A DNA stretch of 50,461 nt from NCBI GenBank assembly GCA_025361335.1, contig JANYAK010000036.1, forward strand, positions 1 through 50,461. The letters run 5' to 3'. Positions 17,134-25,928 of the stretch are shown piece after piece. The notes beneath the pieces are model-generated. The model had not been told where the DNA came from, made no database searches, and saw only the letters and a program-made list of their open reading frames with translations. Position 1 is the stretch's first letter, and each line of letters opens with the position of its first letter. Made by a program: the position numbers and the translations under genes. The stretch comes from Coriobacteriia bacterium. Lineage in GTDB: Bacteria > Actinomycetota > Coriobacteriia > Anaerosomatales > PALSA-660.

Positions 17134-17187
17134 CGAGTCTCGCCGGCGGCTTCCTCCGCGGTGACTCGGATCTGGCGGTGACTGTGC

Positions 17188-17337
17188 GTGGAACGGCTCA
17201 CGTCCGATGAGGGAAGGCCGACCAAGCCCTACGACGCCGATGCCGAGTCCGGGCGGATGTTCCTCGTGGGATGCGGGGTTCTCATCGCGGTGTTCCTGAT
17301 CGGCTCCGCGCTCATCGCGTGGTTCTGGCTCCACTGA
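17188..17337 (+). CDS. possible small membrane protein between porD and porA (49 residues)
   Basis: A GTG-started frame encodes a polar head (about 25 residues, with PTKPYDADAESG) and one transmembrane helix (FLVGCGVLIAVFLIGSALIAWFWLH). Codon third positions are strongly GC, as in real genes of the region. The ribosome site is weak (GGCGGTGAC). It fills most of the otherwise empty 325-base gap inside the por cluster. No family is recognised. Confidence 0.42.
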   Translation: MERLTSDEGRPTKPYDADAESGRMFLVGCGVLIAVFLIGSALIAWFWLH

Positions 17338-17385
17338 GGCGGCAAGTCGGCGTCGCGTTGGAGCCGCGGCGCGGGGCCTCTCCTG

Positions 17386-17391
17386 TACAAT
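17386..17391 (+). promoter_or_regulatory. candidate -10 element before porA
   Basis: TACAAT lies 68 bases upstream of the porA start. It could provide an internal promoter after the porD-porA gap. No good -35 at standard spacing is seen. Confidence 0.3.
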
Positions 17392-17458
17392 CTGCTCACC
17401 CGTGGGCCTCTCCGACCGGCACGATCGGCGGGGGCGCGCCGAAGCAAGGAGCGCAGAG

Positions 17459-18679
17459 ATGGCCGACCAGCAGATGACCGTGATGACCGGCAACGAGGCC
17501 GCGGCCACCGCCGCGAAGCTCGCGCGCGTCCAGGTCATCGCGGCGTATCCGATAACCCCGCAGACCTCGGTCGTCGAGACGCTGGCCGCCTGGGTCGAGT
17601 CGGGAGAGCTGCCAGCGGAGTTCGTCACGGTGGAATCCGAGCATTCGGCGCTGTCGGTCTGCATCGCGGCGTCGACGGTCGGCGCCCGGGTCTTCACCGC
17701 AACCAGCGCCAACGGGCTCGCCTACATGAACGAGCAGGTCTGGTGGGCCGCCGGAGCCCGTCTGCCCATCGTCATGGGCCTCGCGAACCGCGCGATGGCT
17801 GCGCCCTGGAACGTGCTCAACGACCAGCAGGACTCCATGTCGGTGCGCGACGCCGGCTGGGTCCAGCTCTACTGCCGCGACAACCAGGAGATCCTCGACA
17901 CGTTCCTGCAGGCGTTCCGCATCGCCGAGCGCATCAACGTGCCCGTGATGGTGTGCTACGACGGCTTCCTCCTGTCGCACACGGTCATGCCGGTCTCCGT
18001 GCCCGACGCCGCGATGGCGGACGCTTTCCTGCCGCCCAGGCCGGCTCCGCTCACCGTGGTCGACCCCGACGACCCGCGCAACATCGGTGCGGTCACGCTG
18101 GCTGACCCGCGAGCGGACGCCGAGGGGACGTCCTGCCACGGCTACATGGAGATCCGCGCCCTGCATCACCAGGCGCTGCTGTCGGCCCTCGACGTGATCC
18201 CCCAGGTCGACGAGGAGTTCGCGGCGGTCTTCGGCCGCGCCTGGGGCGGCCTGACGTGGGAATACCTGCTCGACGACGCGGACGTCGTGCTGGTGGCGGC
18301 GGGCTCGCTGGGGACCCAACTCACGGTGGCGGCAGAGGCCCTGCGCGCCGAGGGCATGAAGGCCGGCGTGCTCGGCATCAGGTCCTACCGGCCCTTCCCG
18401 GTCGAGGCGCTGCGCGCGAAGCTCGTCGGACGCAAGGGAGCGCTGGTGTTCGACAAGGCGCTGTCCTACGGCTACGAGGGGCCCATCTGTTCCGACCTCC
18501 GCGCCGCGATGTGCGGCGTGAACGATGCGCCCCTCGTGTTCGGCGCCGTGTGCGGGCTCGGCGGGCGCGACGTGTCCCCCGAGCAGCTGGCGGACGCGGC
18601 ACGACGGGCCGTGGCGGACGTGCATGCGGGCGCGAGCGAGCGCCCGACCGACTGGATCAACCTCCACCTGGAGGGGTGA
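17459..18679 (+). CDS. porA: 2-oxoacid:ferredoxin oxidoreductase, alpha subunit
   Basis: A 406-residue alpha subunit. It contains the pyrimidine-binding TPP domain (residues about 10-235, opening with MTGNEAAATAAKLARVQVIAAYPITPQT, VTVESEHSAL, and ATSANGLAYM) and a transketolase C-terminal-like domain (about 255-370). Together with beta it catalyses oxidative decarboxylation of a 2-oxoacid to acyl-CoA, reversibly when ferredoxin is reduced. The ATG at 17459 follows AAGGAG. It runs straight into porB after 2 bases. The features cannot separate pyruvate from branched-chain 2-oxoacid specificity. Confidence 0.95.
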   Translation: MADQQMTVMTGNEAAATAAKLARVQVIAAYPITPQTSVVETLAAWVESGELPAEFVTVESEHSALSVCIAASTVGARVFTATSANGLAYMNEQVWWAAGARLPIVMGLANRAMAAPWNVLNDQQDSMSVRDAGWVQLYCRDNQEILDTFLQAFRIAERINVPVMVCYDGFLLSHTVMPVSVPDAAMADAFLPPRPAPLTVVDPDDPRNIGAVTLADPRADAEGTSCHGYMEIRALHHQALLSALDVIPQVDEEFAAVFGRAWGGLTWEYLLDDADVVLVAAGSLGTQLTVAAEALRAEGMKAGVLGIRSYRPFPVEALRAKLVGRKGALVFDKALSYGYEGPICSDLRAAMCGVNDAPLVFGAVCGLGGRDVSPEQLADAARRAVADVHAGASERPTDWINLHLEG

Positions 18680-18681
18680 GC

Positions 18682-19590
18682 ATGGCCACGCGCATCACAG
18701 AGCTTCCGGATCGCGAGTTCGTCCTGTCGGGCAACCGCTCATGCGCCGGCTGCGGCATCGGCATCGGCCTCCGCGCCATCACGAAGGCGCTCGACGGGCG
18801 CATGGTGATGACCGTCCCGGCCAGCTGCCTCACGGTGCTCGGCGGCATGTACCCGATCTCGTCGGTCTCCGTCCCTTGGGTGAACATGGCGTTTCCCGCG
18901 ACGGCTGCGGCGGCGTCTGGCCTCGTGGCCGGCCTGCGCGCCATGGGTCGCGCGGGAGAGATGACCGTGCTCGCGATGGCTGGCGACGGAGGCACCTCCG
19001 ACATCGGCATCCAAGGCCTTTCGGGAGCCGCCGAGCGCAACGAGGACTTCATCTACGTCTGCTACGACAACGAGGCCTACATGAACACCGGGACCCAGCG
19101 TTCCGGGCTGACTCCTGCGGGCGCGCGCACCACCACCACCTGGTCGGGCAAACGGGAGAACCCCAAGGACATGCCCCGCATCATGGAGGCGCACGGCATC
19201 CCCTACGTGGCCTCGACGTCGGCGGCCTTCCCCGCCGACGTGTACGACAAGGTCCGAAAGGCGCGCGACATCCATGGGCTGCGCTACATCCACATGAACA
19301 CGCCCTGCCCGAGCGGCTGGAGCTTCGACCCCAAAGACACGGTCGCCCTCGGCAAGATGGCGGTCGAGGCGGGACTCGTGGTGCTCTACGAGGTGGTCGA
19401 CGGCGTGTTCAAACTGACAGGCCGAAGCGCCGCCCTCGCGCGCAGCGGCAAGCCGCGGGTGCCGGTGGCCGACTACATCGAGACCCAGGGCCGGTTCCGC
19501 GGGATGACCGACGACGCCGTGGCCGCCGTACAGATGTGGGTCGACGAGCGCTGGGCGCTTTACGTCGCGCGGGATGCCCAGGGCGCGTGA
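18682..19590 (+). CDS. porB: 2-oxoacid:ferredoxin oxidoreductase, beta subunit
   Basis: A 302-residue TPP-binding beta subunit. C21, C24, C49 and C209 are the four cysteines expected to hold the internal [4Fe-4S] cluster. The TPP/Mg motif is GDGGTSDIG (101-109) followed by YDNEAYMNTGTQRSG. The TPAGARTTTTW stretch matches PorB and VorB proteins. A GGAGG-type site precedes the ATG. The stop overlaps the GTG start of the next gene (GTGA), so yaiI-like gene expression is probably coupled to it. Confidence 0.95.
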   Translation: MATRITELPDREFVLSGNRSCAGCGIGIGLRAITKALDGRMVMTVPASCLTVLGGMYPISSVSVPWVNMAFPATAAAASGLVAGLRAMGRAGEMTVLAMAGDGGTSDIGIQGLSGAAERNEDFIYVCYDNEAYMNTGTQRSGLTPAGARTTTTWSGKRENPKDMPRIMEAHGIPYVASTSAAFPADVYDKVRKARDIHGLRYIHMNTPCPSGWSFDPKDTVALGKMAVEAGLVVLYEVVDGVFKLTGRSAALARSGKPRVPVADYIETQGRFRGMTDDAVAAVQMWVDERWALYVARDAQGA

Positions 19591-20042
19591 GGACCCTCTT
19601 CATCGATGCGGACGCCTGTCCGGTCACCCGGGAGGCGATCGATGTGGCTCGATCGCACGGCGCGCGCGTGGTCCTGGTCGGCAACGGGACGCAGAACTTC
19701 GAGCGTCATACGCGCCGTTCGGGCGTGGAGTCCGTCCAGGTCGCCACGGGTCCCGACTCGGCCGACTTCGCCATCATCGAGAGGCTGTGCCCCGCAGACA
19801 TCGTCGTGACTCAGGACATCGGCCTGGCCGCCATGGTCCTGGGCCGTGGCGCCGGCGCGATCGGGGTCCGCGGCAGGGTGTTCCACCTCGCCACCATCGA
19901 CGCCGAGATGGAGCTGCGCCACGCGGAGAAGCGGCACCGCCGTGCCGGCGGCCGGACCGGGGGCCCGGCGCCGTTCCGGGACGAGGACCGCGAGCACTTC
20001 ACCGAGTCCCTTGAGCGGATGTTCGACGCTTCGCAGGGCTAG
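19587..20042 (+). CDS. YaiI/YqxD (DUF188) family protein
   Basis: A 151-residue member of the YaiI/YqxD family, a PIN-like NYN-type fold of unproven function. Hallmarks are FIDADACPVTREAI at the start, DSADFAIIERLCPADIVVTQDIGLAA in the middle and GRVFHLATI near the end, with the acidic residues expected for metal binding. The GTG start overlaps the porB stop. The C-terminal HRRAGGRTGGPAPF matches the family pattern as well. A nuclease role is inferred from fold only. Confidence 0.92.
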   Translation: MRTLFIDADACPVTREAIDVARSHGARVVLVGNGTQNFERHTRRSGVESVQVATGPDSADFAIIERLCPADIVVTQDIGLAAMVLGRGAGAIGVRGRVFHLATIDAEMELRHAEKRHRRAGGRTGGPAPFRDEDREHFTESLERMFDASQG

Positions 20043-20087
20043 CGCCGCGCAAGGCCGCGCGCGCCGACTGCCCGGCGGGCGCGGGAG

Positions 20088-20492
20088 TCACTCGCAGGTG
20101 CGGGCGTATTCCACGAACCTCATGTCCTCGGCCCGGATGTGGGTCCTCAGCCAGTCGGCGATGAACGGGGCCAACGTCTCGGGGAGGACATCCTCTTGGT
20201 TCATGTAGCGAGCGACGAGGCGCAGGGTCTCGGCGGTCAGATGCTCGTGGAGCCAGTGGTGCACTTGTAGCTCGGGGTATTCGCACCTCGCCATCATGGC
20301 TTCCTCGTCCGAGAAGTGCTCGACCACGTAGTCGGCGAGCCGGTACACGGCGTCCTCGACCATCTCGTCCCGCTCTTCCTTGCCCTCGACCGTTTCGTAG
20401 AGGTGGTTGGCGAGCGCGAACAGGCTGCGGTGCTGGTCGTCGATCTGGGCGATGCCGGTCTCCAGATCGGGGTCCCAATCGAATCGCGACAT
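20088..20492 (-). CDS. bacteriohemerythrin
   Basis: A 134-residue single-domain hemerythrin. The di-iron ligands are all present: H21, H59 and E63 (HFSDE), H78 and H82 (HHWLHEH), H118 and D123 (HIRAED). It should bind O2 reversibly, useful for O2 delivery or protection in a ferredoxin-based metabolism. AAGGAG lies before the ATG. It is convergent with the por-yaiI operon and followed by a DUF6483 gene in the same orientation on its 5' side, 77 bases away. Confidence 0.95.
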   Translation of the reverse strand: MSRFDWDPDLETGIAQIDDQHRSLFALANHLYETVEGKEERDEMVEDAVYRLADYVVEHFSDEEAMMARCEYPELQVHHWLHEHLTAETLRLVARYMNQEDVLPETLAPFIADWLRTHIRAEDMRFVEYARTCE

Positions 20493-20569
20493 GTCGTGGT
20501 CTCCTTGGACGCGGTGCGGGCGCGGCGTGCGGCCCCCTGGCGTGCGGCCCCCCCAGTGACGACCATACC

Positions 20570-20944
20570 CTACCCGAGGAAATCGCTCGCGCCGTCTTGA
20601 GTGGTGGCGGCCGCGCGCAGAGCGTCGGCCTGCGCGCGATGCAGGTCCGCCTCGGTGGCGCGGCCCAGGGCCGAAAGCATATCGGCCTTCGCGTCGAGCG
20701 CGTCTGCGAGCGACGCGGCCAGGAGAGGGTCGACGGGCCCGCCCGCCCCGAGGAACGTCACGAGGCCGTCCGGCGTGAGGCGCTCCAACAGGCGCGGGCT
20801 GGTGTTCACCAGGTGCTGGACCGCCTCGTCGAGCAGCTCCAGCGCCTCGGCCGTCTGCCCCGCGCGCGTCTTCTCCAAGGCGCGGCGCACCATCTCGCCG
20901 GACATCGCGATGAGTCGGAGGATGTAGTCCTGCTCGATCGGCAT
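20570..20944 (-). CDS. DUF6483-like protein
   Basis: A 124-residue, largely helical soluble protein. The start MPIEQDYILRLIAMSGEMVRRAL resembles DUF6483 proteins, which share the motif QDYIxRxI and have no known role. TPR-like helices follow (TAEALELLDEAVQHLV, KADMLSALGRATEADLHRAQ). It lies upstream of the hemerythrin gene on the same strand. Confidence 0.75.
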   Translation of the reverse strand: MPIEQDYILRLIAMSGEMVRRALEKTRAGQTAEALELLDEAVQHLVNTSPRLLERLTPDGLVTFLGAGGPVDPLLAASLADALDAKADMLSALGRATEADLHRAQADALRAAATTQDGASDFLG

Positions 20945-21090
20945 CTGAGCGTCCTATGTCGCCGCGACCTGTCCGGCGTGATCCACTGCCGAGTCTAGCA
21001 GCGTTGCCGACTCCCTCGTGCGTTCGGATGCCGACGGGGAACGTTCTGGTACACAATGGGGCGACGTCACCGATGCGGAAGGTCGCGAGC

Positions 21091-21780
21091 ATGTGCCCGC
21101 ACGAGCCCAGGATCAGGATATGTGCCGATGGTCCCTACATCGTCTCGGGCGGCGTCCCGCTCGCCGAGCAGATCATCGTCTGTGACGATGGCGGGGAGTC
21201 CGTCGAGTGGCGCGAGGGCGCGCGGTATCCCGATAAGGAGGCCTACTCGCTGTGCCGTTGCGGGAAGTCGGCGCACAAGCCGTTCTGCGACGGGACTCAC
21301 GCATCCATCGGCTTCGACGGGACCGAGACCGCGAGCCGTGAGCCGTACGCCGAGCGCGCCGAGCGGTGCGAGGGTCCCGGCGCCGCGCTGACCGATGCGA
21401 AGGACCTGTGCTCGGAAGCCCGGTTCTGTGCGGCGCGGGGCAAGCTGTGGCGCCTCGTGGACCGCACCGGCGATCCCGACGTCGCCACCCAGGTCATCGG
21501 GCAGGCGGGCATGTGTCCATCGGGCCGCTACGTCGCCTGCGACGCGGCCACGGGAGAACCCATCGAGCCCTTCTTCGAGCCGTCCATCGGGCTGATCGAG
21601 GATCCGGACATCGGGGTCAGCGGCGGAGTGTGGGTGCGCGGCGGCATCCCGGTCGAGTCGTCGGACGGCTACGTGTACGAGGTCCGCAACCGGATGACGC
21701 TGTGCCGCTGCGGCGAGTCGGCCAATAAGCCGTTCTGCGACGGCTCCCACTGCGCCGCGGGGTTCAACGACCACCAGTGA
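21091..21780 (+). CDS. tandem CDGSH iron-sulfur protein
   Basis: A 229-residue protein with two CDGSH [2Fe-2S] sites. Site 1 uses C55, C57, C66 and H70 (CDGTH). Site 2 uses C205, C207, C216 and H220 (CDGSH). Between them lies a mono-cluster-like segment with LCSEARFCAARG and GMCPSGRYVACD. The ATG at 21091 has GGAAGG 8 bases upstream; two upstream in-frame ATGs are less well placed. The protein is probably cytosolic, in redox or Fe-S handling. The site 1 Thr in place of Ser is a common variant. Confidence 0.9.
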   Translation: MCPHEPRIRICADGPYIVSGGVPLAEQIIVCDDGGESVEWREGARYPDKEAYSLCRCGKSAHKPFCDGTHASIGFDGTETASREPYAERAERCEGPGAALTDAKDLCSEARFCAARGKLWRLVDRTGDPDVATQVIGQAGMCPSGRYVACDAATGEPIEPFFEPSIGLIEDPDIGVSGGVWVRGGIPVESSDGYVYEVRNRMTLCRCGESANKPFCDGSHCAAGFNDHQ

Positions 21781-21886
21781 GTGCGGTCGGCCGGCGGCCC
21801 CAGCCCTCGACCGGAGCGCGCGCCGCGAGACCGTCCCGGGTACGATAGAGGTTGACCGATCACCCGCACCGACAGGGGGGCGCCGC

Positions 21887-22555
21887 ATGGCCAGGGACCG
21901 TCAGCGTGACGCGCTGCAGACGATCTTCTCGTTCTTCGTGGGGCTCATGGTGCTCGCGTTCATCGGCGTCGGTGTGAACACGTTCTACAAGTCGCCGGAC
22001 CAGAAGTTCAACGACCAGATGCAGAAGCTGAACCGCCAGCAGATGGACATCAACCCCAAGGGCGACCCCGCGCAGCTGTCGGCGTCGGATCGGGCCAAGT
22101 ACAACGCGCTCCAGGATCGGATCGACGCCCTCCAGAAGGTGCAGCAGGCCGAGACGGAGCTGTGGGCGCGCAATACCAGCATCGTGCTCGTCCTGTTCGC
22201 GACGCTCGTCATGGGCGTGTCGCTGATCAGATCCGAGCAACTGAAGGTGCTGTCCAACGGCCTGTTGCTGGGCGGACTGTTCACCATGCTCTACGGCACG
22301 GGATGGGTCATCTTCAGCGGCAGCTCGACTGCCCGCTTCCTCGTCGTGCTGTTCGCCCTGGTCGTCACCATCGGTCTGGGCTATCTGAAGTTCGTTCGCG
22401 GACGGCCGATGGTGCCCGCGATGGTGGGCCACGCGGAGGTCGACGAGGCAGCCGTGGGTACCCTGGGGGCGAGGGTCGCGGCCCTCGAGGCCCGTCAGGC
22501 GGCCGCGGCGGCCGCTCTGGCGCCCGGCGCGGAGGTCGGCGCGCACGAGGACTGA
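21887..22555 (+). CDS. four-helix membrane protein of unknown function
   Basis: A 222-residue protein with a first transmembrane helix (about residues 13-33), a 60-residue polar and coiled segment (about 35-95, with QMQKLNRQQMD), three further helices (about 97-115, 120-140 and 148-168) and an Ala-rich C-terminal helix (ALEARQAAAAAAL). AGGGGGG lies before the ATG; a -10-like TACGAT (21841-21846) lies upstream. No family is recognised. It may sense or scaffold at the membrane. Confidence 0.8.
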   Translation: MARDRQRDALQTIFSFFVGLMVLAFIGVGVNTFYKSPDQKFNDQMQKLNRQQMDINPKGDPAQLSASDRAKYNALQDRIDALQKVQQAETELWARNTSIVLVLFATLVMGVSLIRSEQLKVLSNGLLLGGLFTMLYGTGWVIFSGSSTARFLVVLFALVVTIGLGYLKFVRGRPMVPAMVGHAEVDEAAVGTLGARVAALEARQAAAAAALAPGAEVGAHED

Positions 22556-22579
22556 GACCCGCCCGCCGTCAGGCGTACG

Positions 22580-23815
22580 TTACTTCGGGACGACGCGCGC
22601 GGTGTCGCCCTCGATGATCACGCTCGTCCCCATGGGCGCCGAGATCGCCTTCAGCTTTCCCAGGATGCCCGCGGCGCTGCCGCCGGTCTGGACGACAGGG
22701 CGACCCCATTCGCCCAGGTAGACCGGCACGGCCGTGACCCCCGAAACGCCGTGGGGACCGAGCGACGCCTTGAGGATGAAGGACTTGCGCCCCTCGACCG
22801 TCTTGTACGGGAAGATGAAGTTCCCCAGCGAATAGGCGATCAGCTTGCCCTTGTAGAACTCGATGCCCTGCATGACGTGCGGGTGGTGGGACAGCACCAT
22901 GTCCGCGCCCGCGTCGATGGCCGCACGCCCGTCGCGCTTCTGCCCGGCGTTCGCGTCGTAGCTCTGCTCGACACCCCAGTGGAACGAGACGATCACGTAG
23001 TCGGCCTGCGCGCGCGCGGATCGGATGGCGGCCGTGACGGCCTTCATGTCCTTGCCCGAGGCAACGCCAGGCGTGGTCGCCGTCGGCAGGAAGTACGACG
23101 GGATGCGCTGGGTGAAGGACAGGAAGGCGATTGTGCGCCCTTTGCGCTCGATGATCGCCGGCTTCCACGCATCCGCGCGGTCCATGCCCGCGCCCGCATG
23201 CGCGATACCCGCGGCGTCCAGCGTCCCCAGCGTGTCCTCCACCGCCGGGGCGCCGTAGTCCATAGCGTGGTTGTTGGCGAGCGCGACCACGTCGATGCCG
23301 GCTGATGTCAGGCTCTCGACGGCCTTGGGCGGCCCCTCGAAGATGAGGTTGTCGGGCTTGCCGGACACTTTCGTCCCGCGCGTGGACAGCGGCCCTTCGA
23401 GGTTCGCGATCGTCAGGTCCGCGTTCGCGAGGATCGGCGCCACCTTGGCCAGCGGCGCGGCGCCTCCCTGCGCGGCGATCAGGCGCCCGGCGGCGAGGTC
23501 GAACAGCAGATCGCCGATGCCGATCACGGTGATGGTGTCCTCGCGCGCGGGCACGGCGGCCGCGGCTGCGGCCTTGGCCACGGCCGCGCTGTCGGCCGTG
23601 CTCGTAGGGGTGTTGACGGCCAGCAGGCGGGCCGGGAACGTTCCCGTGGCTCCGGCCGCGACGGCGCGCCATGCATAGGCGCCACCGGCGGCCACGCCCC
23701 CCAGCACCACGATGACGGCGAGCACGGTCGCGGTCCTTCGTCGTCGTGCCTTTCGCGCCGCGGCCTGCCGCTCCAGCCGACGGCTGCGGCCCGTGGTGAC
23801 CGTCTCGTCCGTCAT
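22580..23815 (-). CDS. CapA-family poly-gamma-glutamate capsule-type protein
   Basis: A 411-residue PGA_cap metallophosphatase-fold protein. A cytosolic basic head and a single signal-anchor helix (ATVLAVIVVLGGVAAGGAYAW, about residues 29-49) precede the domain. Motifs are TVIGIGDLLFD, NLEGPLS, LANNHAMDYG, VSFHWG and LSHHPHVMQGIEFYKGKLIAYSLGNFIF, with the metal-binding Asp, Asn and His residues. Homologues belong to polyglutamate capsule systems, but no capB/capC genes are nearby, so a general envelope role is as likely. It is 3 bases downstream of the SpoIIE gene and likely co-transcribed. Confidence 0.9.
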   Translation of the reverse strand: MTDETVTTGRSRRLERQAAARKARRRRTATVLAVIVVLGGVAAGGAYAWRAVAAGATGTFPARLLAVNTPTSTADSAAVAKAAAAAAVPAREDTITVIGIGDLLFDLAAGRLIAAQGGAAPLAKVAPILANADLTIANLEGPLSTRGTKVSGKPDNLIFEGPPKAVESLTSAGIDVVALANNHAMDYGAPAVEDTLGTLDAAGIAHAGAGMDRADAWKPAIIERKGRTIAFLSFTQRIPSYFLPTATTPGVASGKDMKAVTAAIRSARAQADYVIVSFHWGVEQSYDANAGQKRDGRAAIDAGADMVLSHHPHVMQGIEFYKGKLIAYSLGNFIFPYKTVEGRKSFILKASLGPHGVSGVTAVPVYLGEWGRPVVQTGGSAAGILGKLKAISAPMGTSVIIEGDTARVVPK

Positions 23816-23818
23816 GCC

Positions 23819-25873
23819 CTAGCGTCCCAGGAATCGCAGAGCGAGCACCGCTACGTCGTCCGGGACCACCCCGCCGGCATGGCGCTCCGCGGCATCGGCC
23901 AGTGACGTGGCGATCTCTTGGACGGGGGCGCCTGCGCACCCCGAGAGGACCGCGCACACGCCTTCCTCACCGAAGGGCAACCCTTCCGCGCGCGCGTCGA
24001 TCAACCCGTCCGTGTACATGACGAGCACCTCGCCGCGCTCCAGGCGAGCTTCGCCGGAGTGGTAGGGGCGGTCCAGGAACAGGCCCAGCGGCGGGTCGAC
24101 GATCGCCTCGAAGTCCGGTTGGCGCTCGCGCCCGCACAGATAGGGGGTCGGATGACCGGCGATGCAGATCTCCATCTTGCCGCTCTCGACATCCAGCACC
24201 GTGTACAGCAAGGTGACGAACCCCGCATCCAGCCCGCGGTGCTCAAGGGTCGTGTTGAGAGCGTTGAGCACCGGCACCGGAGCGAGGCCGGCGTAGGCGA
24301 GCGCGCGCACCGCTCCACGGACCGTGGCGGTGGTCGTCGCGGCGCGGATGCCCTTGCCCGACACGTCGCCGATCATGATGGCCACGTGGGTGTCATCGAT
24401 GAGGAAGAGGTCGAAGAAGTCCCCGCCGAGCGTGCCCACTCCGGGGGAGGACCGGTATTCGAATCCCGTCTCGACGCCGGCCACGGTATCTAGTGCGGGC
24501 CGCAAGCCCGCCTGCAGGGTCTCCGACACCTCGTGCTCCGCCGCGAAAAGGCGGGCGTTGTCGACGACCAGGGCGACAGCTGTCGCCAGCCTACGGGCGA
24601 AGTCGACCTCCCGGTCGGAGAACACGTGCGGTTCGCGGAAATGGAAGGACAGGAGGGCGAGCGGCTCCGAGGCGACTGCGAAGGGGACTGTCAGCACGGC
24701 CTGGACGCCGAGGGACTCCAGGATCCCGGTGCGGGTGAGGGCGTTCGATCGGGCGTCGGATATAGCCACGACGTCCCGAGTGCGGACAGCCTCGGCAGCA
24801 TGGGCGATCTCGTCGGCCCGAAGCGCGCGTCCCACCAGCGTATCCGGGTGTCCATGGGTCCAGCGCACGGTCCACCCGTCCCCCGTCGAGAGGCTGACCG
24901 CCACGGCGTCCGCGGACATGACCTCGGACGCGAGGCGCACGGTCTCCTGCATCACCGTCTCGACATCGAGAGTCGCCATCGCTCCCGTGACGATATGCGT
25001 GAGGCCGTCACTCAGGATGCGCGCCTGCTCGAGTTCCTCCTCACGCTGCTTGAGCCGGCGGAAGAGGACCGAGTACGGATCCTCGAGCGCAGTCTTGACC
25101 AGGGCGAGGTACACCAGGACTGCGGCCGCGACGTAGACCAGGTGACCGATCAGGTTGAACGGCCCGAACGGGTCTGCGTAGAGCGTGAACGCGACCTCGG
25201 CGGCCGCCGTGAGCACGATGGATGACGCAAGCAGGCGCCAGACCCGACGGTCGAAGTGGTCGCGCGTCCGCAGCAGCAGGAACAGCGCGACGGCCAGCAC
25301 CAGGATCACCGTGTACTCGCTCGCGACCTTGAAGGGCGTGAGTCCCACGCCCTCGGCGAACGCGGTCGGGAACAGGCCGGCGAACACGGCACCGAGCGCA
25401 ACGGCGGTCACCCCGAGCGTCCACCACAGCGCGACCCGGAAGTCGAGGCGGCGGCGTATGAACAAGGGAGCCACCAGGAACGCCAGAGCGGCGAGATATC
25501 GGTCCACGAGCCACAGTTGCGTCGGCAGGTTGCTGGTCGCGCCGGGGAAGACGTTCATTCCCTTGTAAGCCAGCGCGTGCATCAGCCCGACGATGCCCAC
25601 GCCCAGATAGGCGACGCCGATCACGCCCACGTAGTGGTTGTCCATGAATCTGCGGGAGTTCCACGTCACGGTGAAGATGGTCAAGGCGACCGCGGCCGCG
25701 AACATCTCGATCGCCCCGTGGAAGAGGATGTAACTGTACTGGCTCACCGCGTACAGGCCGCCCGCAGCCAAGACGCTCAGCCCGACGGGGAGGAGCGCGG
25801 AGCGGAAGGCGCCGCGGGAACCGGGGGTGTCGGCGGGCGGAGAAGCAGGCGTCGCAGACACGCTCGGGGCCAA
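23819..25873 (-). CDS. MASE3-GAF-SpoIIE membrane serine phosphatase
   Basis: A 684-residue signalling protein. A MASE3 membrane sensor of seven or so helices comes first (about residues 25-265, with LMHALAYKGMNVF), then a GAF domain (about 310-460) and a PP2C-type SpoIIE phosphatase (about 475-684: GTLGGDFFDL, MIGDVSGKGIRAA, YTDGLIDAR, PDDVAVLALR, holding the metal Asp residues). It should dephosphorylate an anti-sigma antagonist in response to a membrane signal. A TTG start at 25873 is preferred: GGAGG lies 6 bases upstream, while the more distal ATG (25936) has no ribosome site and contains a -10-like TATACT in its first codons. Confidence 0.92.
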   Translation of the reverse strand: MAPSVSATPASPPADTPGSRGAFRSALLPVGLSVLAAGGLYAVSQYSYILFHGAIEMFAAAVALTIFTVTWNSRRFMDNHYVGVIGVAYLGVGIVGLMHALAYKGMNVFPGATSNLPTQLWLVDRYLAALAFLVAPLFIRRRLDFRVALWWTLGVTAVALGAVFAGLFPTAFAEGVGLTPFKVASEYTVILVLAVALFLLLRTRDHFDRRVWRLLASSIVLTAAAEVAFTLYADPFGPFNLIGHLVYVAAAVLVYLALVKTALEDPYSVLFRRLKQREEELEQARILSDGLTHIVTGAMATLDVETVMQETVRLASEVMSADAVAVSLSTGDGWTVRWTHGHPDTLVGRALRADEIAHAAEAVRTRDVVAISDARSNALTRTGILESLGVQAVLTVPFAVASEPLALLSFHFREPHVFSDREVDFARRLATAVALVVDNARLFAAEHEVSETLQAGLRPALDTVAGVETGFEYRSSPGVGTLGGDFFDLFLIDDTHVAIMIGDVSGKGIRAATTTATVRGAVRALAYAGLAPVPVLNALNTTLEHRGLDAGFVTLLYTVLDVESGKMEICIAGHPTPYLCGRERQPDFEAIVDPPLGLFLDRPYHSGEARLERGEVLVMYTDGLIDARAEGLPFGEEGVCAVLSGCAGAPVQEIATSLADAAERHAGGVVPDDVAVLALRFLGR

Positions 25874-25922
25874 GCCGCACCTCCAGTCGGGTCGTGGCGC
25901 GTTGCTCGCGCGGATCCCGGAC

Positions 25923-25928
25923 AGAGTA
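25923..25928 (-). promoter_or_regulatory. candidate -10 element of the SpoIIE gene
   Basis: TATACT on the minus strand, 50 bases before the preferred TTG start. It falls inside the longer ATG frame, which argues that the ATG is not the true start. Confidence 0.4.
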
